From: Anaerolineales bacterium
Lineage (GTDB): Bacteria > Chloroflexota > Anaerolineae > Anaerolineales > Villigracilaceae
Length of the DNA stretch: 64,000 nt
Direction of reading: 5' to 3'
Assembly: GCA_023382595.1 (NCBI GenBank)
Contig: JAHDWB010000002.1
Span: 62,001-126,000 of the forward strand
Shown here in pieces: positions 7,882-15,415 of the stretch. How positions within the stretch are numbered: position 1 is the first letter of the stretch; each line of letters begins with the position of its first letter. The position numbers were made by a program, and so were the translations under genes. Below the pieces are notes generated by a model that worked only from the letters and a program-made list of their open reading frames with translations, was not told the origin of the DNA and made no database searches.

Positions 7882-9039
7882 ATGATCAAGCAGGCACATG
7901 CAATTTCGGAAGAACTTATCGAATGGCGGCGTGACTTTCACCAGCACCCCGAAACGGGATTTGACGTCCACCGCACGGCGGGGATCGTGGCGGATGAACT
8001 AGAAAAGATGGGGTATCGAGTCAAGCGCGGGGTGGGCAAAACAGGCGTGGTCGCGGAAATAGGCGAAGGCGGCAAGGTCGTCGCCATCCGCGCGGACATG
8101 GACGCGCTTCCAATCTTCGAGCAAAATGTAACGGAGTATGTATCCAAGACGGAAGGCAAGATGCATGCCTGCGGACACGATGCACATACGTCCATGGCGT
8201 TGGGCGCGGCGCGGATCTTGGCGAAGGAAAAATTGAACGGGCGGATACGCTTCCTGTTCCAACCCTGCGAAGAGACCGCGGACGAGGAAGGCAAGAGCGG
8301 CGCACAGCGCATGTTCGCGGAGGGCGCGGTGGACGGCGTGGATTACATCATCGCCCAGCACGTGGATCCGACCAGCCCTGTCGGCACGATCCGCATCAAC
8401 GAAGGTCCGAGCGGCGGCGGCGTGGATTCATGGACTGCCGTCATCCGCGGCAAAGGCGGGCACGGCGCGTACCCGCAGGCGTCGAACGATCCGTTCGTGA
8501 TGCTGGCGCATGTCATCATGGGATTGAACGCCATCATCTCGCGCAGGCTTGATCCATTCGAGCCGGCAGTGGTCAGCATTGGCGCGGTCAACGGCGGGTT
8601 CACTGAGAACGTCATCCCGGATCAGGTGGAACTTAAGGGAACGATGCGCTTCACATCCATGGATGTCGAGAAGAAACTTCGCGAAGAGATCGCGCGGGTC
8701 TTCGAGATCGTAAAAACGCTTGGCGGGGAATACGAATTGGACTTTCTGTTCGGCGGCTTGCCCCTTGTCAACGACAGGCATGTTGCTGAAACGATCGCGA
8801 AGGTCGGGAAAGAGCTGCTCGGCGAAGAGAAAGTCGAGCCGATGCACAAAACACTCGGCGCAGAGGATTTTCCTGCATTTTTGCAGAATGCACCCGGCGC
8901 GATGTTCACATTGGGAACGAAGATCGAAGGACGCGAGGTGTACGAATTGCATCATCCCAAATTCGATCTGGATGAACGCGCTCTTCCCGTCGGGACGGCT
9001 GTTCTGGCAGAGACAGCGCTGCGCTTTTTGAACGAATGA
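7882..9039 (+). CDS. M20-family amidohydrolase (N-acyl-amino-acid / IAA-conjugate hydrolase type)
   Basis: A 385-residue metal-dependent amidohydrolase of the M20D type. Metal- and substrate-site motifs are ADMDALPI near residue 73 and HACGHDAHTSM near residue 95. The EE pair in PCEETADEEG and a late HHPKFDLDE complete the pattern. Relatives remove acyl or aryl groups from amino acids (hippurate, indole-acetyl-amino acids, N-acetyl-amino acids). The start is fixed by AAGGAG upstream. It follows mttB and precedes the methyl-THF methyltransferase, so it may release a methylated amine from an amide precursor; this is inference. It is cytoplasmic, with no signal peptide. Confidence 0.87.
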   Translation: MIKQAHAISEELIEWRRDFHQHPETGFDVHRTAGIVADELEKMGYRVKRGVGKTGVVAEIGEGGKVVAIRADMDALPIFEQNVTEYVSKTEGKMHACGHDAHTSMALGAARILAKEKLNGRIRFLFQPCEETADEEGKSGAQRMFAEGAVDGVDYIIAQHVDPTSPVGTIRINEGPSGGGVDSWTAVIRGKGGHGAYPQASNDPFVMLAHVIMGLNAIISRRLDPFEPAVVSIGAVNGGFTENVIPDQVELKGTMRFTSMDVEKKLREEIARVFEIVKTLGGEYELDFLFGGLPLVNDRHVAETIAKVGKELLGEEKVEPMHKTLGAEDFPAFLQNAPGAMFTLGTKIEGREVYELHHPKFDLDERALPVGTAVLAETALRFLNE

Positions 9040-9044
9040 CCCAC

Positions 9045-9077
9045 AGACCTGACAGGTTTTGAAAACCTGTCAGGTCT
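9045..9077. repeat. Perfect 33-base palindrome (GACCTGACAGG type)
   Basis: AGACCTGACAGGTTTT and its exact complement AAAACCTGTCAGGTCT are separated by a single G. A CTTTTT tract begins four bases after the stem, so it can act as a terminator or attenuator between the amidohydrolase and the methyltransferase. Its perfection suggests a mobile palindromic repeat rather than a dedicated terminator. Confidence 0.7.
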
Positions 9078-9096
9078 GATCTTTTTGGAGGGCACA

Positions 9097-9972
9097 ATGC
9101 ACACCATTCTACGATCGGAAATAAAGGAAGTCGTCATCGGCATTGACAAACCGTTCGTCATCATCGGCGAAAAACTGAACCCGACGGGCATCAAAAAGCT
9201 CGGACAGGCGCTGGTGGAACGCAACATGGACTATGTCAAGCATCTCGCCAAACGGCAGGTGAATTGGGGCGCAGATGTGTTGGATGTCAACGTGGGACAT
9301 CCGCAAATTGAAGAGGCGGAGGTCATGCCGCTGGTGGTGGAAGCCGTGCAATCCGTGACGGATATTCCGCTGTGCATCGACTCGAACGAGCCGAAGATCC
9401 TTGAGGCAGGCTTGAACGCCATCAAGGGCGGCAAGCCGCTGGTGAACTCGGTCAACGGGGAGGAAAAGCAACTGGCGGCGGTCCTGCCCATCGTCAAGGC
9501 GCGAGGCGCGGCGGTCATCGGGTTGACGATCGCGGACGAGGGCATCCCGCCCACGGCGGAGGGACGTCTTGCGGCGGCGGCGAAGGTCATCGAACGCGCG
9601 GCGAAGGTCGGCATTCCCATCGAGGATATCATCATCGACCCGCTGGTGATGACGGTCGGACACGACAGCAAGGCGGCGATGGTCACGCTCAAAGCAATCG
9701 AACTCATCCGCAACGAGTTTGGCGTGAACATCAGCCTGGGCGCAAGCAATGTTTCCTTTGGGCTGCCAGACCGCCATTCGGTCAACGCGGCGATGCTCTC
9801 CATCGCGATGCAGGCAGGCGCGACATGCTCCATCACCGACCCGATCAAACTCGGCGGCGCCATCAAAGCCACCGACTTGCTTTTAGGAAAAGATCCCAAC
9901 TCGATGCGTTATCTGAAATATTTCCGCGCGACGGAAAAGTTGCGAGAAGCAGAAGCGGCGGCAAAGCAGTAA
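9097..9972 (+). CDS. Methyltetrahydrofolate:corrinoid methyltransferase (MtgA/AcsE-like)
   Basis: A 291-residue protein of the pterin-binding (dihydropteroate synthase-like) TIM-barrel fold. It shows IIGEKLNPTG at residues ~18-27 and GADVLDVNVGHP near residue 55. CIDSNEPKILEAGL and GASNVSFGLPDR are typical of methyl-THF:corrinoid methyltransferases (AcsE, MtgA, MtrH-related) rather than of true dihydropteroate synthases. It would move methyl groups between a methyl-corrinoid protein and tetrahydrofolate, linking the MttB enzymes upstream to one-carbon metabolism. ATG 9097 follows GGAGG by five bases and is preferred over TTG 9085. A terminator follows. Confidence 0.87.
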   Translation: MHTILRSEIKEVVIGIDKPFVIIGEKLNPTGIKKLGQALVERNMDYVKHLAKRQVNWGADVLDVNVGHPQIEEAEVMPLVVEAVQSVTDIPLCIDSNEPKILEAGLNAIKGGKPLVNSVNGEEKQLAAVLPIVKARGAAVIGLTIADEGIPPTAEGRLAAAAKVIERAAKVGIPIEDIIIDPLVMTVGHDSKAAMVTLKAIELIRNEFGVNISLGASNVSFGLPDRHSVNAAMLSIAMQAGATCSITDPIKLGGAIKATDLLLGKDPNSMRYLKYFRATEKLREAEAAAKQ

Positions 9973-9993
9973 TTGCAGAACTGGGGTATCTTT

Positions 9994-10025
9994 AAGAGGC
10001 GGTAATATTCCGCCTCTTTTTGTTT
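9994..10025 (+). terminator. Rho-independent terminator of the one-carbon cluster
   Basis: Nine-base stem AAGAGGCGG (9994-10002) / CCGCCTCTT (10010-10018) followed by a T-rich run. It closes the MttB-to-methyltransferase cluster. Confidence 0.85.
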
Positions 10026-10047
10026 TCTTAATAGGTAAAGGATTTTA

Positions 10048-11127
10048 ATGATGAGAAAAACTTTAATACTGATACTCGCCATTTTCAGCCTGACCGCCTG
10101 CATGACACAGGCTGCCATCCCCGATACCCTGCCAACTCCCATCGCCCAGGTATCGACAATCACCGAGACACCATCCCCAACAGCGATAAGTGAAACGGCA
10201 ACCGCATCGCCTCTCCCCACCGCGACGCCTGTCCCGCACCCGATGAGCATCATCGCCCTGCGGAACGGCGACTACCCCGGCAGCGAGATCACCATCGTCC
10301 GCGAACTGGAACGCGGGTTGAACTACCGCCGCTACTACGCTTATTATCTTTCGGAAGGATTAAAGATCTATGCCCTGCTGACCATCCCAAACGGCGCGCC
10401 GCCTGAAGGCGGCTTCCCTGCCATTGTGTTCAATCACGGATATATTCCGCCCAATGTCTACCGCACGACGGAACGATACCTTGCCTACGTGGACCAACTC
10501 GCCCGGGCAGGCTTCGTCGTTTTCCGCATTGACTACCGCGGGCATGACCGCTCCGAGGGGGAAGCCACCGGCGCGTATGGAAATCCCGGCTATCAAGTTG
10601 ATGTACTGAATGCCGTATCGTCGCTCAAACAGCATCCCAATGTGAATCCGGAGAAGATCGGTATGTGGGGTCACTCGATGGGCGGCTATCTCACGCTGCG
10701 CGCAATGGTCATCTCCGATGACATCAAAGCGGGTGTGATCTGGGCGGGCGTCGTCGCTTCATATCCTGAAATGCTGTACAACTGGCGGCGGACTGGATCG
10801 TTCACCCCGTCACCGAGCTCAACAGGAAGAGGCTGGCGTTCAGGATGGATCAATCAGTATGGCACGCCCGAGCAGAATCCCGTCTTTTGGGATTCCGTCT
10901 CCGCAAATTCCTATCTCACGGATCTCTCCGGACCTCTGCAATTGCATCATGGAACCAATGACGACGATGTCCCCGTGGAATTTTCCATCCGGCTCGCCGA
11001 ACAGGCGCGCGCCGTCAACCAGACCGCCGATCTATACATCTACGAAGGCGATAACCACAATATCTCAGGTTTCTTCTCTACAGCCATGAACAGGACAATC
11101 GAGTTTTTCAATACGTATTTGAAGTAA
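10048..11127 (+). CDS. Lipoprotein alpha/beta hydrolase (dienelactone hydrolase / S9-like)
   Basis: A 359-residue exported lipoprotein. A short hydrophobic signal ends in the lipobox SLTAC (Cys ~18), followed by a Thr/Pro/Ser-rich linker of about 50 residues and an alpha/beta-hydrolase domain. The likely triad is Ser in GHSMGGYL, Asp in HGTNDDDVP and His in GDNHNISG. It probably works as an esterase or peptidase anchored on the outer face of the membrane; the substrate is unknown. AAAGGA precedes the ATG. It stands alone between a terminator and a convergent moeA, whose stop lies only 4 bases away. Confidence 0.8.
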   Translation: MMRKTLILILAIFSLTACMTQAAIPDTLPTPIAQVSTITETPSPTAISETATASPLPTATPVPHPMSIIALRNGDYPGSEITIVRELERGLNYRRYYAYYLSEGLKIYALLTIPNGAPPEGGFPAIVFNHGYIPPNVYRTTERYLAYVDQLARAGFVVFRIDYRGHDRSEGEATGAYGNPGYQVDVLNAVSSLKQHPNVNPEKIGMWGHSMGGYLTLRAMVISDDIKAGVIWAGVVASYPEMLYNWRRTGSFTPSPSSTGRGWRSGWINQYGTPEQNPVFWDSVSANSYLTDLSGPLQLHHGTNDDDVPVEFSIRLAEQARAVNQTADLYIYEGDNHNISGFFSTAMNRTIEFFNTYLK

Positions 11128-11131
11128 CCAC

Positions 11132-12439
11132 CTAGATCAGCATCACTTCCACGATCTCCCCGGCGCTCAACCCCGTCGCATCGGGATGGATCTTCAAGAG
11201 TCCATCCGCGGCGGCAAGGGTGAAGATCAGGTTGGATTTTCCGAAGATGGGTTCGGCTTCGTAGACCTCACCCCCAGCCCCTCTCCTGCCAGGAGGGGGG
11301 AGCAGCTTTACCGCCCACCAGTCTTCGCGCCCCGCCTGCGATGGCAGGTTGACGGTCAACTTCGCTTGCACGGTCGCTTTGGGTTTTGGGAGCGCGCCCA
11401 GCAATTTCTCGATCACAGGCACGACGAATAAATATCCATTCACCAAGGCGCTGACAGGGTTGCCGGGCAAGCCGATCACCGCCTTGTTATTGCACACGCC
11501 CAAAATGGTCGGTTTGCCGGGACGTGTGTTAATGCCATGCACCAGCACACCGGGCTCCCCCAACCCCCGAATGACTTCGGCGGTCATATCGCGCGTGGAG
11601 GCGGATGAGCCCGCCGTGATGATGACCACGTCACATTCGGACAGCGCCTGCGCCGCCGCCTCTTTCAGGACCTCGAACTGGTCGCCGATGATCCCGTAGC
11701 GGACTGCCACGCCGCCGCTTTTTTCGACAAGCGCTCCCAGTGTGTACGAATTGATGTCGCGTACCTGCCCCGGGCGCGGGCGTTGACTTGGCTCGATGAC
11801 TTCATCTCCCGTAGAGATCAACCCCACGCGCACCAATTTGACTACGCGCAAGGTTGTAATTCCCAACGCCATCAAACCACCGATCTCGGCGGGACGGAGG
11901 ACCGTCCCTTTCGGGATCACGATTTGATCTTTCGCCACGTCCTCGCCGATGTTAATGACGTTCTCCCCCTCCGCAACGGATTTGAAAATCTCGATTTCTG
12001 CGGTAGGGGCGGGTCTTGATCGATCTGCAATGCCGTTTTCCGATTCGGGAAGACCTGCCCTTACCGCTTGTGTGTATTCCAACATCACGACCGCGTCCGC
12101 GCCTTTGGGAAGCATGCCGCCCGTGTGGATGATCGCGCATTGACCAGCGCCGATCTCGAACGACGGTTCATCTCCCATCGGCACTTCACCGATGAGATGA
12201 AGATACGCGGGCAGGGAATCTGTTGCGCCGAAGGTGTCGCGCGCGCGGACAGCGTAACCGTCCACGGTGGTGCGCGGGAATTCGGGCAAGGGATGCGGGG
12301 CGAGGATGTCTTCCGCGGTGACTCTGCCGAGGGCGGAATCGACTGCCAGATGGTCAGAGGCAATTGTCGGCGCAGGAAGATGCGCAAGCAGTTTTTCGCG
12401 GGCTTGGTCGGGCGGGAGGAGAGTCAGGAATTCAGGCAT
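11132..12439 (-). CDS. moeA: Molybdopterin molybdenumtransferase
   Basis: A 435-residue MoeA, which inserts molybdate into adenylylated molybdopterin. It shows the N-terminal PRTTVDGYAVRA motif near residue 50, GDEVIEP in the middle, TAGSSASTRD and the GLPGNPVSAL signature. The start is ATG 12439, two bases after the stop of the UbiA-like gene upstream, so translation is probably coupled; the longer in-frame extension to 12700 only shadows that neighbour. The C-terminal domain includes a Pro/Gly/Arg-rich loop (PPPGRRGAGG) encoded by a short palindromic repeat at 11266-11303. No other molybdenum-cofactor gene is in the window. Confidence 0.9.
   Translation of the reverse strand: MPEFLTLLPPDQAREKLLAHLPAPTIASDHLAVDSALGRVTAEDILAPHPLPEFPRTTVDGYAVRARDTFGATDSLPAYLHLIGEVPMGDEPSFEIGAGQCAIIHTGGMLPKGADAVVMLEYTQAVRAGLPESENGIADRSRPAPTAEIEIFKSVAEGENVINIGEDVAKDQIVIPKGTVLRPAEIGGLMALGITTLRVVKLVRVGLISTGDEVIEPSQRPRPGQVRDINSYTLGALVEKSGGVAVRYGIIGDQFEVLKEAAAQALSECDVVIITAGSSASTRDMTAEVIRGLGEPGVLVHGINTRPGKPTILGVCNNKAVIGLPGNPVSALVNGYLFVVPVIEKLLGALPKPKATVQAKLTVNLPSQAGREDWWAVKLLPPPGRRGAGGEVYEAEPIFGKSNLIFTLAAADGLLKIHPDATGLSAGEIVEVMLI
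11266..11303. repeat. Short palindromic repeat within moeA
   Basis: CCTCACCCCCAGCCCCTCTC is followed by CTGCCAGGAGGGGGGAGC. CTCCTG (11283-11288) pairs with CAGGAG (11290-11295), and C-rich faces G-rich sequence outside that stem. It is read in frame on the minus strand as a Pro/Gly/Arg-rich loop. The composition is unlike the flanking moeA sequence and resembles the C-rich/G-rich interspersed repeats found in many bacterial genomes. Confidence 0.5.
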
Positions 12440-12441
12440 GG

Positions 12442-13305
12442 TCAGCGAAGCCAGAAGGTCATGGTCAGGAAATAGGCGGTCAATCCAAACACGGCGAGGG
12501 CGGTGGAGGTGAGGAGTTTCCAGTTGGGCGGACTGCCGAGGGCGATGGCGCGGAGTTGGATGATCTGGAAGACGGCGAAGGGCAGGGTGAGAAAGGACGT
12601 CCAGAGCAGGGTGAGGGAAAAGCCGAACAGCGGAGCGGATGCGAAGAGGGCATAGGCGAAGGCGATCAGGCTGTGATGAAGCGGGACGGCGCGCTGCCAC
12701 GTCAGGTAGCGCAGGAGTGTGCCGCGCTGGTATTTTTCGTCGTCGGCAAAGGATGCGAAATTGAGAATGAGAAAGTATGTGAGAGCGAGCGCGGTGAGCG
12801 GAACAGTGAGGAACGCCAGCAGGCGGTTGACTTCGCCGGTTTGGAATAGAAACCCGATGGACGGAATGATATAGGCAATGTGCACGGCAAGAAGAAGTTC
12901 GCCGAAGCCGCGATCCACGAGGCGGAAGGGATGAATGGAATAAAGCAGGATGAGCAGAATGGACGCAAGCAGGAAAAGAAACGTGGACAAGGTGAGGTTG
13001 AAGCTGAGATGAGCAACAAAGGCAATGATGACGATGGTCGCGATCATGCCGACCGAGACGTAGAGCATATTGTTGCGGAGCGTCTCTTTTTGTTTGGGAG
13101 TCTCGCCCGCGACCAGCGGTTCATTGTGCGGACGGAAAACTTCGCTTAACAATGCCATGCTCGCCTGCGCAAGGAGAATCCCTGCAAAGCCGAGCAGGAA
13201 GGGCGCGAGTTGGAAGGATCTGCCCAGATAAGCAGGGATGCTGGCACCGAGCAGATAGGTCAGCGCGGCGAGGAGCAGGTGGAGGGGACGGGAGAGTTTG
13301 AGCAA
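12442..13305 (-). CDS. UbiA-like integral membrane protein with altered Asp motif
   Basis: A 287-residue protein with about eight or nine membrane segments and the general layout of UbiA prenyltransferases. In that family NDxxDxxxD (first) and DxxxD (second) motifs bind Mg-prenyl diphosphate. Here the first site reads SEVFRPHNEPLVAGE and lacks the aspartates, while the second region reads FADDEKYQRGTL. It may therefore be a non-catalytic or differently acting member; the assignment to UbiA is moderate. The start is TTG 13305, and no ATG lies upstream in frame. It is directly coupled to moeA (2-base gap), an unusual partner. Confidence 0.6.
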   Translation of the reverse strand: MLKLSRPLHLLLAALTYLLGASIPAYLGRSFQLAPFLLGFAGILLAQASMALLSEVFRPHNEPLVAGETPKQKETLRNNMLYVSVGMIATIVIIAFVAHLSFNLTLSTFLFLLASILLILLYSIHPFRLVDRGFGELLLAVHIAYIIPSIGFLFQTGEVNRLLAFLTVPLTALALTYFLILNFASFADDEKYQRGTLLRYLTWQRAVPLHHSLIAFAYALFASAPLFGFSLTLLWTSFLTLPFAVFQIIQLRAIALGSPPNWKLLTSTALAVFGLTAYFLTMTFWLR

Positions 13306-13324
13306 GATATTTTTTCTGTAAGGT

Positions 13325-13330
13325 TATAAT
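13325..13330 (+). promoter_or_regulatory. -10 box for the small membrane protein gene
   Basis: TATAAT, 49 bases before the ATG at 13380, in an A+T-rich divergent spacer between the UbiA-like gene and the small membrane protein gene. No convincing -35 is seen. Confidence 0.45.
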
Positions 13331-13379
13331 TAATTAGCAATACTAGGGATAAAAAAACCACAAAGGATGGTAATTAAGA

Positions 13380-13718
13380 ATGGACACTAATACAAGCGAC
13401 AATTCCAATAAAAAATTAGATTCATATTTTAATATAGTCACGACAATTGCTATTGCAATATTGGTAACAGCGGGCGGGTGCTGTGGATTTCTAGGGATAT
13501 TTATGAACGTAGGAGAAAATAAATACCCGGGCGCTATTTTTTATGGGGGCGATTTTCACCTGTTAATTAGCATCATTTATTTATCATTTCCTGTAATTTT
13601 GCTTAGCGTCATAATTTCTTCTTTTGCCCTGCACAGAATGCAAAAAACACAAACCGCGCTAAACTTGTACATCATACCGCTTATACACTTATTAATTTGC
13701 ATTGGCATGGCTCTTTAA
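13380..13718 (+). CDS. Small membrane protein of unknown function
   Basis: A 112-residue protein not recognised as a known family. A polar N-terminus of about 15 residues (MDTNTSDNSNKK) is followed by three predicted hydrophobic segments (roughly residues 18-42, 58-82 and 92-112). AAGGA lies 11 bases before ATG and a TATAAT box is upstream, so expression is plausible. The composition is much more A+T-rich than the flanking genes, which fits recent acquisition. It ends 9 bases before the convergent aminotransferase gene. Confidence 0.55.
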   Translation: MDTNTSDNSNKKLDSYFNIVTTIAIAILVTAGGCCGFLGIFMNVGENKYPGAIFYGGDFHLLISIIYLSFPVILLSVIISSFALHRMQKTQTALNLYIIPLIHLLICIGMAL

Positions 13719-13727
13719 GAAAACTAA

Positions 13728-14840
13728 TCATGAAGCAAGAAACTCATCCAACCGCACCACCGCCTGCGGGAGATTCCTGCGCCCCAGCCCAAGGCGGAAG
13801 TGGTTGTGAGCGTCGTCATAGACGGTGCCGGGCAGCAACAACACGCCTGCCTTCTTGACGAGATCATCACAAAAGGTTTCGACGCGTCCCCTGTGGAGTT
13901 TTGGGAAGCCCATCGAACCTGCCTGTGGACGAACCCACGAAAAGAGCGACGAGTGGCGGGAGAACAAGTCGTCGATGACCGCGAGATTGGATTTGATGAT
14001 ATTAAGATTGCGCTCGGCTAGTTGTCCGCGGTGGCGCAGGGCAACTTCCGCGAGAAATTCGCTCGGCGCGGAATTGCAGATGGTGGTGTAGTCCTTGAAC
14101 GACGCCATCTTTTCATAGACATCCCGATTCTTGGTAGTGATCCACCCGATGCGCAGACCTGCCAAACCGTACGTCTTCGACGTCACACCGAGCGAGACGG
14201 CGTGCCCGCCATAGTCCACGGCGGCGGGGAGTCGGGCGGCGGGGTCATACTCCGATTCGCGGTACACCTCGTCAGAAAACAGGAGCAGGTTATTCTCCTG
14301 CGCGAAGCGGTTCAACTCGTCGAAATCCGCGCGAGACATGAGATAGCCCGTCGGGTTGTGCGGCGTGTTGACAATGACCGCCTTCGTGGACGAGCGCGTG
14401 AGGTGGCGCAGTTCCCTCATGTCCAACGCCCAGCCGTTCTCTTCGCGCGCGCGCCACGGACTGATGGAACAGCCGATGCTGCGCGCCACTTCACTGAGGG
14501 ATTGATAACTCGGCGCGTGGACGATGACGTGGTCGTTCTCTTTCAGCATCGCGTTCATGAAGATGAAGATCGCCTCTTCCGCGCCGGAAAAGGTCAGCAC
14601 ATCTTCGGGCTTAGTCGTGGAATAAATCTTCGCGATCTCCCCGCGCAGGGACGGACTGCCGAGCGATTCAGTGTAACCGAGCCAGACGTTTTGGAACTGC
14701 TCCGCCGCGCCTTCTTCCATCGCAAGCAACTCCGCAATGGTCATGGCTTCGCTGTCCGATGAACAGAGAGTGAACTCGGTGTTGAATTCGTATTTGGCAA
14801 AGTAACGTTCAAGTTTGAATGAAGGAAGTTGCATGGTCAT
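13728..14840 (-). CDS. Class I/II PLP-dependent aminotransferase
   Basis: A 370-residue fold-type I aminotransferase. It shows NTPHNPTG near residue 150, SDEVYRESE near 185 and the PLP lysine in SLGVTSKTYGLAGLRIGW near 215. These residues bind pyridoxal phosphate and the substrate carboxylate, so transamination or a related PLP reaction is expected. The substrate cannot be told; some relatives are capreomycidine-synthase-like. It shares a strand with the DinB gene 18 bases upstream and may form a two-gene unit with it. Confidence 0.85.
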   Translation of the reverse strand: MTMQLPSFKLERYFAKYEFNTEFTLCSSDSEAMTIAELLAMEEGAAEQFQNVWLGYTESLGSPSLRGEIAKIYSTTKPEDVLTFSGAEEAIFIFMNAMLKENDHVIVHAPSYQSLSEVARSIGCSISPWRAREENGWALDMRELRHLTRSSTKAVIVNTPHNPTGYLMSRADFDELNRFAQENNLLLFSDEVYRESEYDPAARLPAAVDYGGHAVSLGVTSKTYGLAGLRIGWITTKNRDVYEKMASFKDYTTICNSAPSEFLAEVALRHRGQLAERNLNIIKSNLAVIDDLFSRHSSLFSWVRPQAGSMGFPKLHRGRVETFCDDLVKKAGVLLLPGTVYDDAHNHFRLGLGRRNLPQAVVRLDEFLAS

Positions 14841-14858
14841 CTTTCTGTCATCGACATA

Positions 14859-15329
14859 CTATTTCAACGCCCGTTTCATATCCCGGTAATGCAATTGATT
14901 ATGCAGGTACAGCATCTTGATCATCTCGCGGATGACGGTTTCACCCAAAAACGGATGCCGTCCCTTGATCTCAAGTTCTTCGTCCTTCAAGCCGCCCACC
15001 CACGCCACCACCTCCGCACGGACCTGCTTGTACTGCTCCAGCAACTCGGCGGGTGAAAGGTCTCTGGTCTTTTCCTGCTGGGCGGCATTGTAACGGTCAA
15101 TCGAAAAATCGTCCGATGCGCCTTCGCCGGAAGTACGGATGCGCTCGAAAAGCCGGATCAATCCGCGCTCGGATGTGACGAAATGCGAGAGCACATTGCG
15201 GATGCTCCACGTCGCGCCCTCGGTGTACACCTCGTTCGACCACTGGTCATCGCTCAACTCGGAAAAGAATTGCGCCATGCGCTCCCCTTCGGCTTTTAGT
15301 TTTTCGGCAAGTTCGGCAATTTCGGACAT
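14859..15329 (-). CDS. DinB-family protein
   Basis: A 156-residue DinB-like four-helix-bundle protein. Family members bind a divalent metal through three histidines. Candidates here are the His in NVLSHFVTSERGL near residue 50 and the pair in YLHNQLHYRDM near residue 145. DinB-type proteins include thiol-dependent S-transferases and stress-induced proteins of unknown role. GGAGAAACTT before ATG gives a good ribosome site. It lies upstream of the aminotransferase on the same strand. Confidence 0.8.
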   Translation of the reverse strand: MSEIAELAEKLKAEGERMAQFFSELSDDQWSNEVYTEGATWSIRNVLSHFVTSERGLIRLFERIRTSGEGASDDFSIDRYNAAQQEKTRDLSPAELLEQYKQVRAEVVAWVGGLKDEELEIKGRHPFLGETVIREMIKMLYLHNQLHYRDMKRALK

Positions 15330-15415
15330 AAGTTTCTCCTATGGATTAATTCACCGCCATAGAGCGTGAAGGTCGCAAAAATAAAGCATTCTTGCGAGTT
15401 TCGCGGTAAAAAAAA

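Noticed and set aside
12440-12700. Extended N-terminus of MoeA up to 12700
   Set aside because: The extra residues are Arg/Pro/His-rich shadow sequence overlapping the UbiA-like gene. The family-typical start is ATG 12439.
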